Assembly: GCF_001083805.1 (NCBI RefSeq)
Contig: NZ_JXSK01000012.1
Coordinates: 1 to 64,000 of the forward strand
DNA length: 64,000 bases
From: Photorhabdus luminescens subsp. luminescens
Lineage (GTDB): Bacteria; Pseudomonadota; Gammaproteobacteria; Enterobacterales; Enterobacteriaceae
Reading direction: 5' to 3'
In this document: positions 43,154 through 54,753 of the stretch, piece by piece
Layout: each line of letters begins with the position of its first letter
Numbering within the stretch: the first letter of the stretch is position 1
Position numbers and translations under genes: made by a program
The notes under the pieces: model-generated
What the model was told of the DNA's origin: nothing
Seen by the model: the letters and a program-made list of their open reading frames with translations, nothing else
The model's database searches: none

Positions 43154-43512
43154 TATAAATTATATTCTGTAAGTCAATGCCTTTTATCCTTACATCTACT
43201 TTATTTTCAATAATTAAATACTTTTTTTTAAATAAAAAATTTAATTTAATTCATGCCATTTTCATGTTTTATATAAATTTCAGAATTAGGAATAATAATA
43301 TTTAAATTAAAAATTTAATTATATTAAATAATGGCAACACCCTCTTTAAAAATAATAATTCCATAATTAAACAGCATTAAGATTATTCTCAAAAAATAAT
43401 AAAAATTTAAAATAAAATCTGAAAAACATAGATATTAAACTTTTAATATGTTATTCCCATGTCTCTATAACTGCTATGGCCGCCGTAATAAAATCATTAC
43501 AGCGGCCGTATA
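43154..43512. other. AT-rich gene-free stretch with a hairpin behind corA
   Basis: Very AT-rich, no gene found. At its right end (43478-43507) GGCCGC-C-GTAAT and ATTAC-A-GCGGCC form a 12-pair arm with one mismatch and a 6-nt loop, directly behind the corA stop. No T-run follows on the minus strand, so it would be a weak terminator or an mRNA-end stabiliser. Confidence 0.5.
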
Positions 43513-44463
43513 TTAAAGCCAATTCTTCCGCTTAAAATAGAGATATGGTGCAAGACCCGCAGCAATCATTAAACCAATTGCGCCCGGATAACCAAATGTC
43601 CAATGCAGCTCCGGCATAAATTCAAAGTTCATACCATAACTGGAAGCCACCAGCGTCGGCGGCAGGAATACCACAGAAACAACTGAGAAGATTTTGATAA
43701 TTCTGCTCTGTTCAATATTGATAAAACCCATTGCCGCCTGCATCAAGAAATTAACTTTCTGAAACAGAGATTCATTATGCGGCAACAGCGATTCAATATC
43801 CCGCAAGATTTCACGGGCTTGCTCCAGTTGATCCCCCGGCAAACGGGCTCGTCTCACCAAGAAGTTAAGCGCACGCTGAGTATCCATAAGACACAAGCGA
43901 ACCTTCCAGCCGATATCTTCCTGCTCCGCAAGACTGGATAAGGCAATGTCAAACTCATCACCCTGTTTCCCTTCCATAATGACCCGGCTCAAGGATTCCA
44001 GCACGCTGTAAATATTTTCGATAACATCAGCCAACTGCTCGATCTTGGTTTCAAATAGATCCATCAGCACTTCATAAGCATTACCATCAACTAATGTCTG
44101 ATTACGAGCACGCATACGATACAATCGAAACGCAGGGAGCTCCCGCTCTCGCAATGTATAGAGACGACCATCACGAATAGTAAATGCAACTGTTGCGTTG
44201 CCTGCATGGTCTTCCGCGTCTTCAAAGTAGAAAAACGAGTGAACGTGTATCCCGTCTTCATCTTCAAAAAAACGCGCCGACGCCTCAATGTCATCCAGTT
44301 CCGGTCGGGTTGCTAGAATTTGGCCTAATTCATTTTGAACTTGTAGCCTGTCTTGCTCTCCCGGTTCAACCAAATCTACCCATAAGGAATCAGATAACTT
44401 TTCTCCCTCTTCAAACTCAAGACGGAGCAGGCGATTATTCTCTAACTTAAATGCGCTCAGCAT
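43513..44463 (-). CDS. corA: Magnesium/cobalt transport protein CorA
   Basis: A pentameric inner-membrane Mg2+ channel. The product is 316 aa, exactly the E. coli length. A long cytoplasmic N-terminal funnel domain ([35 protein letters not shown]) leads into the stalk helix, then two membrane helices near the C-terminus (about 255-312). The family GMN signature is present in [12 protein letters not shown], and the C-terminus is the basic KRKNWL. ATG is preceded by AAAGGAG. The gene is transcribed toward the GNAT fragment; uvrD is upstream on the same strand. Confidence 0.97.
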   Translation of the reverse strand: MLSAFKLENNRLLRLEFEEGEKLSDSLWVDLVEPGEQDRLQVQNELGQILATRPELDDIEASARFFEDEDGIHVHSFFYFEDAEDHAGNATVAFTIRDGRLYTLRERELPAFRLYRMRARNQTLVDGNAYEVLMDLFETKIEQLADVIENIYSVLESLSRVIMEGKQGDEFDIALSSLAEQEDIGWKVRLCLMDTQRALNFLVRRARLPGDQLEQAREILRDIESLLPHNESLFQKVNFLMQAAMGFINIEQSRIIKIFSVVSVVFLPPTLVASSYGMNFEFMPELHWTFGYPGAIGLMIAAGLAPYLYFKRKNWL

Positions 44464-44558
44464 GTATCATAAGTCTCCTTTACTCCCTACGTGATCGTAA
44501 GGCGCGAATGTTACGCTTAGAAGAAAAAGCCTGTCAACATTCAACCTGGATATTATTT

Positions 44559-46721
44559 TCAGACCATTTCAAGTCTGGCATAAGCAGCCACCAGCCACTT
44601 AATCCCTTCCCCTTGAAACGCGATTTGCAATCGGCTATGTTCACCACTCCCCTCCATATTGACAATGGTTCCTTCACCAAATTTAGGATGACGAACACGT
44701 TGTCCAAGAGCATAACCGCTATCATTGGCACTAATAGGTGTGCCCAACCGACTATGGCTAACCGGACGAGAGACTGTCGCACGTAACCGAACTTCTTCAA
44801 TACATTCTGGCGGCAGTTCCCCAATAAAACGAGATGGCCGATGATACACCTCTTTGCCATATAAACGGCGACTTTCCGTATAAGTGATGGTCAACTTTTC
44901 CATTGCACGTGTCAGGCCCACATAAGCCAAGCGACGCTCCTCTTCCAGACGTCCACCTTCTTCAATCGACATCTGGCTTGGAAACATACCTTCTTCCATG
45001 CCAACAATAAATACTTGTGGGAATTCCAGTCCTTTAGCCGAATGTAATGTCATCAGTTGCACTGAATCCTGATAGGCATCGGCCTGACCTTCTCCCGATT
45101 CCAGCGCAGCATGGGAAAGAAACGCCTGTAATGGCGTCAAATCTTCATCCTCTTCCTGATAGCTAAACTGGCGAGTCGCTGTAACAAGTTCTTCAAGGTT
45201 TTCAATACGCGCCTGCGCTTTTTCACCTTTTTCCTGCTGGTACATCGCTCGCAAGCCAGAATCACGGATAACCCTGTCAGTCTGAACATGCAATGGCATC
45301 TCTTCAGTTTCTGTCGATAATGCGTCAATCAGTTCAATAAAACGTTGTAAGGAAGCCGCCGCTCGCCCGGCCAGCACTTTCTCTTGCAGCAATATTTGGC
45401 AACAGTCCCACAATGTTTGCTGCCGTTCACGCGCCGCCTGACGCACAATATCTAACGTTCTGTCGCCAATACCACGAGTAGGCGTATTCACTACACGTTC
45501 AAACGCCGCGTCATCATGACGATTGGCGATCAGACGCAAGTAAGCCAGCGCATCTTTAATTTCCTGACGTTCAAAGAATCGTTGACCACCATAAATACGG
45601 TATGGCATCGACGCCTGTAACAGCGCCTCTTCCAATACACGGGACTGAGCGTTGCTGCGGTAAAGTATGGCGCAATTTTTCAGAGCGCCGCCATTTTCAA
45701 GCCAGTTTTTAAGCCGGCTAACCACATAGCGGGCTTCATCCAATTCATTGAATGCACAATAAAGGGAGATAGGTTCGCCCTCTACGCCATCAGTCCACAA
45801 ATTTTTCCCCAGACGATCACTGTTATTGGCAATCAATGTATTGGCAACTTTCAAAATATTACTGGTGGAACGGTAATTCTGCTCCAAACGGATAGTTTCA
45901 GCACCAGGAAAATCTTTCAGGAAACGCTGAATATTCTCAACTTGAGCCCCACGCCAACCATAAATAGATTGATCATCATCCCCGACAATCATTACTTTGC
46001 CTGTTTCCCCTGCCAACAGATGAATCCAAGCATATTGAATACTGTTAGTGTCCTGAAACTCATCCACCAGAATATTAGTAAAGCGGCCACGGTAATGTTG
46101 CAGGATCTGAGGTTTATTCAGCCACAATTCATGCGCTCGCAGTAAAAGTTCGGCAAAATCCACCAACCCGGCCCGATCACAAGCCTCTTGGTAAGCCTGA
46201 TAAATTTTCTGCCATGTCGCTTCAACAGGGTTGCCATAACTTTCAATATGCTGTGGCCGCAAGCCTTCATCTTTTTTGCCATTGATGTACCACATGCCTT
46301 GACGAGCTGGCCATTGCTTATCATCCAAATTCATCGCCTTGATAATGCGTTTAAGCAGACGATGTTGATCTTCGCTATCAAGAATCTGAAAATCCTGTGG
46401 CAAACTGGCATCCAGATGATGCGCTCGTAACAAACGATGAGCCAAACCGTGGAACGTACCAATCCACATTCCCCCTTGACTGGTACCGATCAGGTTTTCA
46501 ATCCGATGACGCATCTCCGCAGCCGCTTTATTGGTGAAGGTCACGGCCATAATGGAAAACGGCGAAGCCTTCTCCACCGACAACAACCAAGCAATTCGGT
46601 GTACCAGCACTCGGGTTTTACCGCTCCCCGCACCAGCTAATACCAACATATTGGTCCGCGGAGCAGCTACAGCTTCCCGTTGTTTGTCATTCAGACTTTC
46701 GAGCAGATAGGAGACGTCCAT
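44559..46721 (-). CDS. uvrD: DNA helicase II UvrD
   Basis: A superfamily 1 3'-5' helicase for mismatch and nucleotide excision repair. The product is 720 aa from ATG 46721 (MDVSYLLESLNDKQREAVAA), the E. coli length; an upstream in-frame start is less likely. Walker A GAGSGKTRVLVHRIAWL, Walker B LVDEFQDTNSIQYAWI, motif III GDDDQSIYGWRGA, motif IV QNYRST, motif VI YVGLTRAMEKLTITY. The C-terminal tail with a Tudor-like end (GQRVRHPKFGEGTIVNMEGS) is complete. A LexA-type site lies 38 bp upstream. Confidence 0.97.
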   Translation of the reverse strand: MDVSYLLESLNDKQREAVAAPRTNMLVLAGAGSGKTRVLVHRIAWLLSVEKASPFSIMAVTFTNKAAAEMRHRIENLIGTSQGGMWIGTFHGLAHRLLRAHHLDASLPQDFQILDSEDQHRLLKRIIKAMNLDDKQWPARQGMWYINGKKDEGLRPQHIESYGNPVEATWQKIYQAYQEACDRAGLVDFAELLLRAHELWLNKPQILQHYRGRFTNILVDEFQDTNSIQYAWIHLLAGETGKVMIVGDDDQSIYGWRGAQVENIQRFLKDFPGAETIRLEQNYRSTSNILKVANTLIANNSDRLGKNLWTDGVEGEPISLYCAFNELDEARYVVSRLKNWLENGGALKNCAILYRSNAQSRVLEEALLQASMPYRIYGGQRFFERQEIKDALAYLRLIANRHDDAAFERVVNTPTRGIGDRTLDIVRQAARERQQTLWDCCQILLQEKVLAGRAAASLQRFIELIDALSTETEEMPLHVQTDRVIRDSGLRAMYQQEKGEKAQARIENLEELVTATRQFSYQEEDEDLTPLQAFLSHAALESGEGQADAYQDSVQLMTLHSAKGLEFPQVFIVGMEEGMFPSQMSIEEGGRLEEERRLAYVGLTRAMEKLTITYTESRRLYGKEVYHRPSRFIGELPPECIEEVRLRATVSRPVSHSRLGTPISANDSGYALGQRVRHPKFGEGTIVNMEGSGEHSRLQIAFQGEGIKWLVAAYARLEMV

Positions 46722-46758
46722 AGTTACCATCAATTGATTAGACAGCGACCAGATGTCG

Positions 46759-46774
46759 CTGCGTTTTTATACAG
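46759..46774. promoter_or_regulatory. LexA (SOS) box before uvrD
   Basis: On the minus strand CTGTATAAAAACGCAG fits CTGT-N8-ACAG with one change (G for A). uvrD is an SOS gene in E. coli. The position just before the gene suits repression by LexA. Confidence 0.7.
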
Positions 46775-46787
46775 AATAATTTCTTGA

Positions 46788-47504
46788 TTATATCAATGCT
46801 GTCAAAGAAGCCAAATCGTAAATCTCAATGTGAGGCAGTAGGCGGCTTTCCGTCGTCTGCAATAATTTTTTATTTTTAGTATTCATCCAACAAGCCTGCA
46901 TACCACTACGCAGCGCCCCTGCTACATCGGTACTCAAATCATCACCGACATGTAAGATTTGCCCAAGCGGTAAACCCAGACGATCTGCGGCCAAACAGTA
47001 CATATCGCTACAAGGTTTTGCACGACCATCAGGGCCAGCTTTTAGCACAAATTTAAAATAAGGGGCAAGGCCACAGGCGGCAGGTTCCGCATTACCATTA
47101 GTAATCGCTACCAGCGGCATCTGTTCAGCAAGTGCCGCTAAAGTTTTATGCGTTGATTCAGGAATCTCAATCCGATTACGCCAAAGTGTGAAATGCGCCA
47201 TGACATCATCCGCCCCTCGCTCAGCGTCTTCACGGCTAAAACCGTAATGGCAAAACATCAACCTTGAGCAGTGCCAACGCCATAAAGTCATGTCATGATA
47301 AATTTCAGGATACTGCTCAAGCGTCAATTCACGGAAAGCATACAGATCCTGATGATTAAGATGACTGAACCTGGGATCATACTGCCGCACAAAATTCAGT
47401 ACTGCCTCTTCCGTCTTATCCATGACTGGATGATTATCATACAGCGTATCATCCAGATCAAATGTCATCGCTAACACTGGCGCAAGAGGCCGGTAAAAAC
47501 GCAT
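46788..47504 (-). CDS. yigB: HAD-family FMN phosphatase YigB
   Basis: The product is 238 aa. A cytoplasmic HAD phosphatase; E. coli YigB dephosphorylates 5-amino-6-ribitylamino-uracil phosphate and FMN. Motif I FDLDDTLYDN, motif II AITNGNAE, and motif III/IV GDDLSTDVAGALRSGMQA are intact. The start ATG overlaps the xerC stop by one base (TAATG), so it is coupled to xerC as in E. coli. Confidence 0.94.
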   Translation of the reverse strand: MRFYRPLAPVLAMTFDLDDTLYDNHPVMDKTEEAVLNFVRQYDPRFSHLNHQDLYAFRELTLEQYPEIYHDMTLWRWHCSRLMFCHYGFSREDAERGADDVMAHFTLWRNRIEIPESTHKTLAALAEQMPLVAITNGNAEPAACGLAPYFKFVLKAGPDGRAKPCSDMYCLAADRLGLPLGQILHVGDDLSTDVAGALRSGMQACWMNTKNKKLLQTTESRLLPHIEIYDLASLTALI

Positions 47505-48415
47505 TACGATTTCCCCCGTTTAGCTCTGGGATGGGCTACATCATACACTTTTGTTAAATGCTGGAAATCCAAATGAGTATAGATTTGTGTGGAAGATAGG
47601 CTGGCATGGCCTAGCAATTCCTGAACGGCGCGCAAATCACCACTGGATTCCAGAATATGAGTGGCAAAAGAGTGGCGCAATTTATGAGGATGAATATGGC
47701 TGCTCATTCCTTGGCGTATTCCCCACTGCGCAAATCGTTTTTGTACATTGCGGGTTGATATTCGCCGCCCGCTCTTTGAGACAAAAACAGCGTTATCCTC
47801 TGGCTCGAATAGTTCCCGCATCGCCAACCAATGATTAAGCCATTCAACCGCGGTACGTCCCAAAGGGACCTTCCGCTCTTTACTGCCTTTACCTGAAACC
47901 CAGACTTCTCCACTTTCAAGATCCAGATGCTGGCAATCAAGGCCCACCAACTCTGACAAACGTAATCCAGCACCATACATCACTTCCAACATCGTCCGGT
48001 CACGCACCGATAATGGATCATTGAAATCGATATTCAGCAGTTGGTTCACTTCATCCACATCGATATTTTTCGGCAAATGACGCTTGGTTCCCGGCGTGCT
48101 GACGGTTTTACTCGGATTAACGGAAATTTCGCCTTGAATCACCTGCCAATCAAGGAAACTGCGCAAGGAAGATAAACGCAACGCCAAGCTAGCTGACTGC
48201 AAACCAGCCCGACGACTACGTGTTACCAACATTCTCACTTTCGCAGGATCAAGATCTTTCCATTGGCTGACGCCCATTTCTAAAACCATCTCAGCCAATG
48301 TGGCAAGCTGGCGGCGATAATGGGTGATAGTCACTGGACTTAACCGACGCTCTACCCTGAGGTAGCGCAAAAATGCCTCAATCGGCTCTAGTAACCGGTC
48401 AATTTCCTGCATCAT
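47504..48415 (-). CDS. xerC: Site-specific tyrosine recombinase XerC
   Basis: With XerD it resolves chromosome dimers at dif. The product is 303 aa. The N-terminal SAM-like domain has [20 protein letters not shown]; the catalytic domain has Arg in [13 protein letters not shown], Lys in [10 protein letters not shown], the H-x-x-R in [12 protein letters not shown], His in GHASLSSTQ and the nucleophile Tyr in QIYTHLD. All are intact. It is in the dapF-yigA-xerC-yigB run and overlaps yigA by 4 bp. Confidence 0.96.
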   Translation of the reverse strand: MMQEIDRLLEPIEAFLRYLRVERRLSPVTITHYRRQLATLAEMVLEMGVSQWKDLDPAKVRMLVTRSRRAGLQSASLALRLSSLRSFLDWQVIQGEISVNPSKTVSTPGTKRHLPKNIDVDEVNQLLNIDFNDPLSVRDRTMLEVMYGAGLRLSELVGLDCQHLDLESGEVWVSGKGSKERKVPLGRTAVEWLNHWLAMRELFEPEDNAVFVSKSGRRISTRNVQKRFAQWGIRQGMSSHIHPHKLRHSFATHILESSGDLRAVQELLGHASLSSTQIYTHLDFQHLTKVYDVAHPRAKRGKS

Positions 48416-49116
48416 ATTCGTTTAATCCAACGAGACAGTATATCCGGCAATAACTTAGCCAGATGCTCAAGCATGTCAGTTCCCATGCCTTCTTGATAAT
48501 GTTGATGGTTCCGACTGTTAAATATCACCATACCCAGTTCGCCCCTCGTTCCCAAGAGCGATACAGCAACCGAACCGACATGCCGAACTTGCGGCAATAA
48601 CAATAAAATTTCCGATCCATTTAGCATACCGAGATAGTGGTTTTTATTACCAAAACGCTGAATACGAATTGGTTCAAAAGTATTGCGGGAAAGTGCTAAA
48701 TTAGGTGCATCAAACGGTGCGCCAATATGCCATTTATCATTAAAAAGACGGATGCTGGCACTATTTAGCCCCATATTCTTAGCCCATGAACTTAATCGAC
48801 TAAGCATATCCTGCAAACTCTCTGCCGCAACCAAATCAATCAGTAATTTAAGCAACTGCTCAAACAGTTGTTCATTCACTCTAGCCTGCTCCATGAGCAG
48901 AGTGATATCTTCTTCCAGATAAGCAATCCGCGTTCTCTGGCGGTTCATATACCATTCAACCAAAGAAACCGTTTCTCTTACCGGGTGAGGAACCCGCATC
49001 TGTTCAACGACACATGCATTACGGATAAAGAAATTGGGGTTTTCCAATAAATAATCCACAACAGTCTGATCATCAAGTATGTCATTGATGTTTAACTGCT
49101 CTTCTTTTTTCTCCAT
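48412..49116 (-). CDS. yigA: DUF484 family protein YigA
   Basis: The product is 234 aa from ATG 49116, equal to E. coli YigA (235 aa); longer in-frame starts exist upstream. It begins with a helical region ([20 protein letters not shown]), a coiled segment ([20 protein letters not shown]), and then a GAF-like domain ([33 protein letters not shown]). The function is unknown; it is always linked with xerC. It overlaps xerC by 4 bp. Confidence 0.9.
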   Translation of the reverse strand: MEKKEEQLNINDILDDQTVVDYLLENPNFFIRNACVVEQMRVPHPVRETVSLVEWYMNRQRTRIAYLEEDITLLMEQARVNEQLFEQLLKLLIDLVAAESLQDMLSRLSSWAKNMGLNSASIRLFNDKWHIGAPFDAPNLALSRNTFEPIRIQRFGNKNHYLGMLNGSEILLLLPQVRHVGSVAVSLLGTRGELGMVIFNSRNHQHYQEGMGTDMLEHLAKLLPDILSRWIKRI

Positions 49117-49148
49117 CTTCGATGCCCCGCAGCTCAAAACAGAATCGA

Positions 49149-49973
49149 TTACAGATGAATTGCGCCATCATAAACATGCGTCGCCGGCCCCGTCATATAG
49201 AGCGGTTTTCCCGGCCCGTCCCAACAGATAAACAGTGAACCTCCCGGCAAATCTACCCGAACATGATTGTCAAGCAGTTGCTGCTGAATACCTACTGCTA
49301 CCGCTGCACAAGCACCACTGCCACAAGCTTGGGTTTCCCCAACGCCACGTTCGTAAACCCGTAAGCGGATATGACCTCGGTTTAAAATCTGCATGAAACC
49401 AATATTCGCCCGTTCAGGAAATCTTTCGTGACTTTCCAAAGCTGGCCCCAAAATTTCTACTTCGGCCGTTTCTACGTCTGCTACTTGAATCACACAATGA
49501 GGATTCCCCATAGAGACAACTCCACAAAGCACAGTTCTCTCTACTACCCGTAAAATATAGGTTTTTTCTGCCTTTAACGCACGAAATGGCACATGATGCG
49601 GCTCAAATTCAGGTTCCCCCATATTAACGCAAACCTGATCATCACTGGTGATACTCAATACCATTCGTCCCGATTGCGTGCTGACTTTAATATCACGCTT
49701 ATTAATTAATCCCTTAAGACGGACAAAACGGGCAAAACAACGCGCTCCATTGCCACACTGTGCAACTTCACTACCGTCAGCATTAAAAATACGATAGTGA
49801 AAATCCATATCTGGATCATAAGGCGCTTCAACAACTAACAACTGATCGAAGCCCACACCAGTATGCCTATCTGCCAAGCGGCAGATCAGCTCTGGTGAGA
49901 AATAAACATTTTGGGTCACAGCATCAACGACCATAAAGTCATTACCCAGACCATGCATTTTGGAGAACTGCAT
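49149..49973 (-). CDS. dapF: Diaminopimelate epimerase
   Basis: DapF converts LL- to meso-diaminopimelate for lysine and peptidoglycan. The product is 274 aa from ATG 49973 ([18 protein letters not shown]), the E. coli length; a GTG 12 bases upstream is also in frame. The two catalytic Cys are in [13 protein letters not shown] and [16 protein letters not shown]. Substrate-binding PERANIGFM is kept. It lies 48 bp behind lptM and 32 bp before yigA. Confidence 0.97.
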   Translation of the reverse strand: MQFSKMHGLGNDFMVVDAVTQNVYFSPELICRLADRHTGVGFDQLLVVEAPYDPDMDFHYRIFNADGSEVAQCGNGARCFARFVRLKGLINKRDIKVSTQSGRMVLSITSDDQVCVNMGEPEFEPHHVPFRALKAEKTYILRVVERTVLCGVVSMGNPHCVIQVADVETAEVEILGPALESHERFPERANIGFMQILNRGHIRLRVYERGVGETQACGSGACAAVAVGIQQQLLDNHVRVDLPGGSLFICWDGPGKPLYMTGPATHVYDGAIHL

Positions 49974-50021
49974 ATCATGCTCCACCTTAAGCCGCAGTCA
50001 CTGACTACCGGCTTATCTCGC

Positions 50022-50207
50022 TTATTTCTGAGAGGTGCTATCCACTTTCTGCCCTTGCTGCTCAGTATTCGCGGGAATCTGAGATGCCGTTGTCGCTTTC
50101 CTGGTCGATGGTTGTTCTGGAGGAAAATAGAGAGGACCTTTTAGTCCGCAGCCGGAAAGTATAAATAAGGTTATGATAGCCAGAAATCCGCGTAATTTTT
50201 TCTTCAT
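50022..50207 (-). CDS. lptM: LPS-transport-associated lipoprotein LptM (YifL)
   Basis: A 61-aa lipoprotein: a signal with lipobox (LFILSGCGLKGPLYFPP, Cys20) and a Gln/Ser/Thr-rich tail. LptM binds the LptD-LptE translocon in the outer membrane and helps its disulfide maturation. The GCGLKGPLYFP block is the family signature. It is upstream of dapF on the minus strand, divergent from cyaY, as in E. coli. Confidence 0.92.
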   Translation of the reverse strand: MKKKLRGFLAIITLFILSGCGLKGPLYFPPEQPSTRKATTASQIPANTEQQGQKVDSTSQK

Positions 50208-50285
50208 TGCATTAATGCCTGTAATTCATACGTCAATATTCTCTATAATCGCAGTTAGACCTCGAAAAGCAAATAGGAAATGAAG

Positions 50286-50606
50286 ATGAACGACAGTGAA
50301 TTTCACCAGTTAGCTGACCAACTGATGGTTTATATCGAAGGGCAGTTGGATAATTATGATGGTAATGCCGATATCGACTGTGAAACCAATGGCGGTGTCA
50401 TGACCCTCAGCTTTGATAATGACAGCAAAATTATTATCAATCGCCAAGAACCTTTCCATCAAATCTGGCTGGCAACCAAAAGCGGAGGTTATCATTTTGA
50501 CTACAAAGAAGGTCAGTGGATTTGTGACCGTAGCGGTGACAATTTTTTAACCATGCTAGCACACGCCATCACTGAGCAAAGTGGCGAACAATTCAGTTTT
50601 TTATGA
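50286..50606 (+). CDS. cyaY: Frataxin homologue CyaY
   Basis: An iron-binding regulator of Fe-S cluster assembly. The product is 106 aa from ATG 50286. An in-frame ATG at 50280 touches the AGGA ribosome site (50276-50279) and would leave no spacing, which decides the start. The acidic first helix ([20 protein letters not shown], then [12 protein letters not shown]) and the sheet ([28 protein letters not shown]) are typical. It is convergent with cyaA, 28 bp apart. Confidence 0.96.
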   Translation: MNDSEFHQLADQLMVYIEGQLDNYDGNADIDCETNGGVMTLSFDNDSKIIINRQEPFHQIWLATKSGGYHFDYKEGQWICDRSGDNFLTMLAHAITEQSGEQFSFL

Positions 50607-50614
50607 TTGAACCT

Positions 50615-50631
50615 ACCCCGCCCTGCGGGGT
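50615..50631. terminator. GC hairpin between convergent cyaY and cyaA
   Basis: ACCCCGC-CCT-GCGGGGT, a 7-bp perfect stem with a 3-nt loop in the 28-bp gap. T-runs are lacking on both sides, so termination strength is uncertain; position suggests it ends both transcripts. Confidence 0.55.
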
Positions 50632-50634
50632 AAA

Positions 50635-53211
50635 TCAGTAATGTGACACAGAACGATAAAGTTCTGACCGCTCTTCTCCACTATTTTCCCCATCATGAGT
50701 CACACACAAATGTGAAAAAGATGTTCCACTAAATGGAATAACCTGAGTCTGCCCTTCCATTTGGACGATCTGATAAAACTGCGGCAAGTTAAAGTTAATA
50801 AAGCTTGATCCGTAAGTAAACCGATCATGAGATGAAGAATAAAACCGACTGACGTCACGTACCAACTCTTCTTTACTTCCCTCACAATGAGAATAGATTT
50901 CTACCCGGTTAGTTTCATCCAGAATATAAATATTAAAACTTTTATTATCTTGCGTATTTTCAAAGAAAAACTGAATAATGCCCTCACTGGCAAAACCATC
51001 AACTACTGCGGGCAAATGCGTCTCTTTGGTATTAATTTTCACCGGCAACCCATGCAATTTGTTATTAGAAATTGCCCCATAGAATTCCACGGCATTTTCC
51101 AATTTCTGCACCGATACATTAAGACGTTCAAAGAACAGTCCCCAAGTCTGACCAGCAATGCGTAATGCTTTAAAACGACCTGGGTCCTGACGATTGCTGG
51201 ATAACCGTAATTCAATACATTCAGATACCAGTTGCTGGATTCGGGTTCGAATCAACCCTCGTAAATGTTCGCTGTAACAGAACACTTCAACCGCTGCCGG
51301 CAGTGCAGCATCTTGATGCATCTTGCCCAATATGGTCTTCAACGCTTCCAGCACAGATTGTTCACCACTAAAGTGTAAGGTTCGCACTTCATTCCATGAA
51401 TTGCGGTAAAGTAAGTCAATACTTTCCACCAAACACTGTTGCGATTCACCAAAACTGAATACATCAAGTTTACGAAAATCAAAATGTACCACCTGATTAG
51501 AGAACTCAGCCGTCGGATCTTTCTCCAGATTGACAATAATTGCCAAATGGCGAATTTCACACGGACTATAAAGTGCTCTCGGTGTCGGCGCTGGCAGACG
51601 GATGGGGAAATGAGCAGAAATATCATTAACCAATTCATGTAATTTCAGCTCATCACATTGAGTTTCACCATGATGAATATGGATACACGATTTTTCTGTT
51701 AACAAGCCGTTAAAGTAGGTCCACGATACCAATTTATTGAGATAACGATTATATTCCAGAGGTTGATGACCAATGATCGATCCAATAGTCGGCGCCTGAT
51801 TGTAAAGATACCAACCGCTGCGGTTTGCTCGCCCTTGAGGAACATAAATAAATGTTAAATTTTTCTCTGATAAGTCTGGCGAAATTTGCGGATTAACCAG
51901 CGTTACTTTTCCGGGCAATGCTTCAAATGCAGCATAAAGTTTACGCGTCAGCACGCCAATATCCTGTGGACTGGCACTGACACTCAGATTATTACGGCGG
52001 GCAAAACGGATAAGATTACGATAGCTCTGCATCATGGTATCGAGTAGTTCATTATGCGCATCACGAACCTGTTCAATTTTCCATGCGTTGCGGTTATCCA
52101 AAATGTTCAACCGCTCTGGCTCCCACTTCCACTCATAGACCAGTTGAGTCAATACCTGGCGTCGCCAGCCAATGCAACCTTTATCATCTTGATTAAGAGA
52201 GAGCTTTTCACAAACTTTTAAATAAAAACATCGACGTATTAGATCTAGCCGGGTTGTATCATTAATCTCCGTCAGATAACGGGTAACACGCTCAAGCATC
52301 ATACTGTATGCATCAAGGCCAAAGCAGACTATTTCGCCAGCATGCAGGCGCTGTTTCATCTCCATTGCCAATAACTTACCATTGGGATATTCCCAGGAAT
52401 AGGCTTCCAGTAATAAGCTTTTCAATACGGCTTTATAAGGGGAATCGATACTTTTGTAGAGTTGCCATAAGCTAGCGCCAAAGTACTCTTCAGCGGAGAG
52501 TTCGCCCAGGCCACCGAGATCAAGCCACTCATTTGGCGTCAGAACACCTTGTGCATAAAGGGATAAAACATATTCATCATAATGGCGCTCTTCTTCCACG
52601 GGCACCATTTCCCATAACAAACGCTTACCCGCCATACGTACAGCGGTACGGTAAAATTCATCAAGTAATAGAATATGCTGAGTAGAACCACAGTCCTCAC
52701 CACCGAGACTACCACTCGCATTATGGCGAAAGCGGTTTTCGTCAATAAGAAAAAAATTGACTTCAATACCTAGCGCTGACGCCCACTGTTCAATAAGCGT
52801 ACACTTACGTTGCAGCAACAGGCGCTCATCATTATCAAGCCATGACTGATGACATACCCAAATATCCAAATCAGAACAATTGCTCTGCCCGATTGATGAG
52901 GTACTGCCCATTGAGTAAATACCAGTAATAGGCAGTTCACCATTGGCAGGCTGTTCTATAAAGTGATCTAATTTATTTTCTAAATCATTAAGATAAGATT
53001 TTTGTGCTTCATCATGCACGAAAAAACATACGCCATAAGGAACATTACCGTTAATGTAACCTGGCATCATTGGATGCTGATAATGCAGTAATACTGGCAG
53101 TAAACTGTATACCTGCTTAAATTCCGCACTCATGGCGGTAGAGGCGCGTTCTAACCTGAGTTGGTTTATCGCATCCAGTCTCTGTTTCAGTGTTTCGATA
53201 TAAAGGTACAA
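50635..53211 (-). CDS. cyaA: Class I adenylate cyclase
   Basis: CyaA makes cAMP from ATP and is activated via the phosphotransferase system. The product is 858 aa (E. coli 848). The N-terminal catalytic half has the nucleotidyltransferase motif [20 protein letters not shown] with paired Asp, and [20 protein letters not shown]. The C-terminal regulatory half ends after [20 protein letters not shown]. The start is TTG (53209-53211) giving [20 protein letters not shown]. coli cyaA also starts with TTG, which limits its translation. A CRP-type site lies about 105 bp upstream, suggesting feedback by cAMP-CRP. Confidence 0.97.
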   Translation of the reverse strand: MYLYIETLKQRLDAINQLRLERASTAMSAEFKQVYSLLPVLLHYQHPMMPGYINGNVPYGVCFFVHDEAQKSYLNDLENKLDHFIEQPANGELPITGIYSMGSTSSIGQSNCSDLDIWVCHQSWLDNDERLLLQRKCTLIEQWASALGIEVNFFLIDENRFRHNASGSLGGEDCGSTQHILLLDEFYRTAVRMAGKRLLWEMVPVEEERHYDEYVLSLYAQGVLTPNEWLDLGGLGELSAEEYFGASLWQLYKSIDSPYKAVLKSLLLEAYSWEYPNGKLLAMEMKQRLHAGEIVCFGLDAYSMMLERVTRYLTEINDTTRLDLIRRCFYLKVCEKLSLNQDDKGCIGWRRQVLTQLVYEWKWEPERLNILDNRNAWKIEQVRDAHNELLDTMMQSYRNLIRFARRNNLSVSASPQDIGVLTRKLYAAFEALPGKVTLVNPQISPDLSEKNLTFIYVPQGRANRSGWYLYNQAPTIGSIIGHQPLEYNRYLNKLVSWTYFNGLLTEKSCIHIHHGETQCDELKLHELVNDISAHFPIRLPAPTPRALYSPCEIRHLAIIVNLEKDPTAEFSNQVVHFDFRKLDVFSFGESQQCLVESIDLLYRNSWNEVRTLHFSGEQSVLEALKTILGKMHQDAALPAAVEVFCYSEHLRGLIRTRIQQLVSECIELRLSSNRQDPGRFKALRIAGQTWGLFFERLNVSVQKLENAVEFYGAISNNKLHGLPVKINTKETHLPAVVDGFASEGIIQFFFENTQDNKSFNIYILDETNRVEIYSHCEGSKEELVRDVSRFYSSSHDRFTYGSSFINFNLPQFYQIVQMEGQTQVIPFSGTSFSHLCVTHDGENSGEERSELYRSVSHY

Positions 53212-53811
53212 GACGTCTCGCCCGATTGAGTTCCAGTGCCCAGATAAATCCCCCGTTTCCGGCTGTTATAGCTTGATGGAATTATTTAGAATGATTTTTA
53301 CCAATTTATTACCGGAAACGTGATCAATTTAACACCTTGTCGATAAACCGTAAAGCCAGTAAAGCAATTGAATTGCGATGTCTTGTCGTACGAAAAATCA
53401 AATAATACATTGTTATATATAGAAATAATCAAAAAAAACCATACCATTTATACTTTCTTATACGAAAGAAATTTTCTCCGTCCATTTTTTCAACCTAATA
53501 CGCATAATACCTTGTTATCATCAATCCGATGAAAATGACTCCGTTGGCTATATTTTAATTAATGATTCTTTTCATTCAAAATTCCTTAATTACAGAAATA
53601 ATTTACTAGAAAAGTTAATTCATAATTAAATCAATCTATTTTCATTGTTATAAAAATAATTTAAAAAATTAAAATTTATTTTATACTTTAACATAACCGG
53701 CATATCTTCTTCTTAACCCCCTAGCTGGAAAAAAAAGTGCTGAAATGTTAAAACGAGTGCTATGTTTTTCATTTATATGACGGCCGAAAAGCCTGAGAAA
53801 TACAAACATCT
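53212..53811. other. Divergent promoter region cyaA/hemC
   Basis: About 600 bp, AT-rich on the hemC side. Apart from the CRP-type site near cyaA no clear element is recognised, and no credible gene is seen. There is no strong Shine-Dalgarno sequence before hemC. Confidence 0.5.
53317..53338 (-). promoter_or_regulatory. CRP site of cyaA
   Basis: On the minus strand GGTGTTAAATTGATCACGTT, a CRP-like palindrome (TGT-N10-TCACG type), is nearly the same as the CRP operator remembered from the E. coli cyaA P2 promoter. It lies about 105 bp before the TTG start. It would let cAMP-CRP repress cyaA. Confidence 0.65.
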
Positions 53812-54753
53812 ATGTCAACTAAAACCATCCGTATCGCAACCCGACAAAGCCCTCTAGCCATGTGGCAGGCGCTGTATGTTCAGCAAAAACTACAACAATA
53901 TCACCCAGATCTGGAGGTTCAACTGGTTCCGATGGTAACCAAGGGCGATGTCATTCTGGACACGCCTCTGGCAAAAATCGGAGGAAAAGGGCTGTTTGTC
54001 AAAGAGTTAGAATTAGCTCTGCTTGAAGGCCGAGCCGATATCGCTGTCCATTCAATGAAAGATGTCCCGGTTTCTTTTCCAGAAGGGCTTGGTCTGGTCA
54101 CTATTTGTGAACGTGATGATCCTCGTGATGCTTTCGTCTCTGTCAAATATCACTCTCTTGATGAATTGCCAACAGGCAGCATTGTTGGCACATCAAGTTT
54201 ACGCCGTCAGTGCCAAATCCGTGAATTACGTCCTGACCTGATTATCCGTGACCTTCGGGGCAATGTTGGAACCCGCCTGAACAAGTTGGATAATGGTCAC
54301 TATGATGCCATCATCCTCGCCGTCGCAGGATTGAATAGGTTAAAACTGCATGAGCGTATCCGTAAGCCATTGGCGGCAGAACAATCATTACCTGCTGTTG
54401 GTCAAGGCGCGGTAGGAATTGAATGCCGCCTTGACGACCAACAAACACAAACTCTGTTAGCGCCATTAAACCACTATGATACAGAAATCTGTGTTCTTGC
54501 CGAACGTGCAATGAATACCCGGCTAGAAGGGGGCTGCCAAGTACCAATAGGTAGCTATGCCATTTGGCAGGATGGGAAAATTTGGTTACGGGCATTGGTT
54601 GGCGCACCTGATGGTAGCATTATTATTCGCGGTGAAAGAACGGCTTTACCAGAAGATGCTTGTCAGGCAGGAGTTGAATTGGCAGAAGAATTGTTAGAAC
54701 GGGGCGCACGGGAAATTCTAACCGAAGTTTATCGAGGAAATCCCTCCACATGA
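53812..54753 (+). CDS. hemC: Hydroxymethylbilane synthase (porphobilinogen deaminase)
   Basis: HemC joins four porphobilinogen units into hydroxymethylbilane. The product is 313 aa. Features: [19 protein letters not shown], the catalytic Asp region [14 protein letters not shown], Arg residues in [18 protein letters not shown] and [14 protein letters not shown], and the dipyrromethane-cofactor Cys in [12 protein letters not shown]. It is first in hemCDXY and divergent from cyaA, as in E. coli. It overlaps hemD by 4 bp. Confidence 0.97.
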   Translation: MSTKTIRIATRQSPLAMWQALYVQQKLQQYHPDLEVQLVPMVTKGDVILDTPLAKIGGKGLFVKELELALLEGRADIAVHSMKDVPVSFPEGLGLVTICERDDPRDAFVSVKYHSLDELPTGSIVGTSSLRRQCQIRELRPDLIIRDLRGNVGTRLNKLDNGHYDAIILAVAGLNRLKLHERIRKPLAAEQSLPAVGQGAVGIECRLDDQQTQTLLAPLNHYDTEICVLAERAMNTRLEGGCQVPIGSYAIWQDGKIWLRALVGAPDGSIIIRGERTALPEDACQAGVELAEELLERGAREILTEVYRGNPST

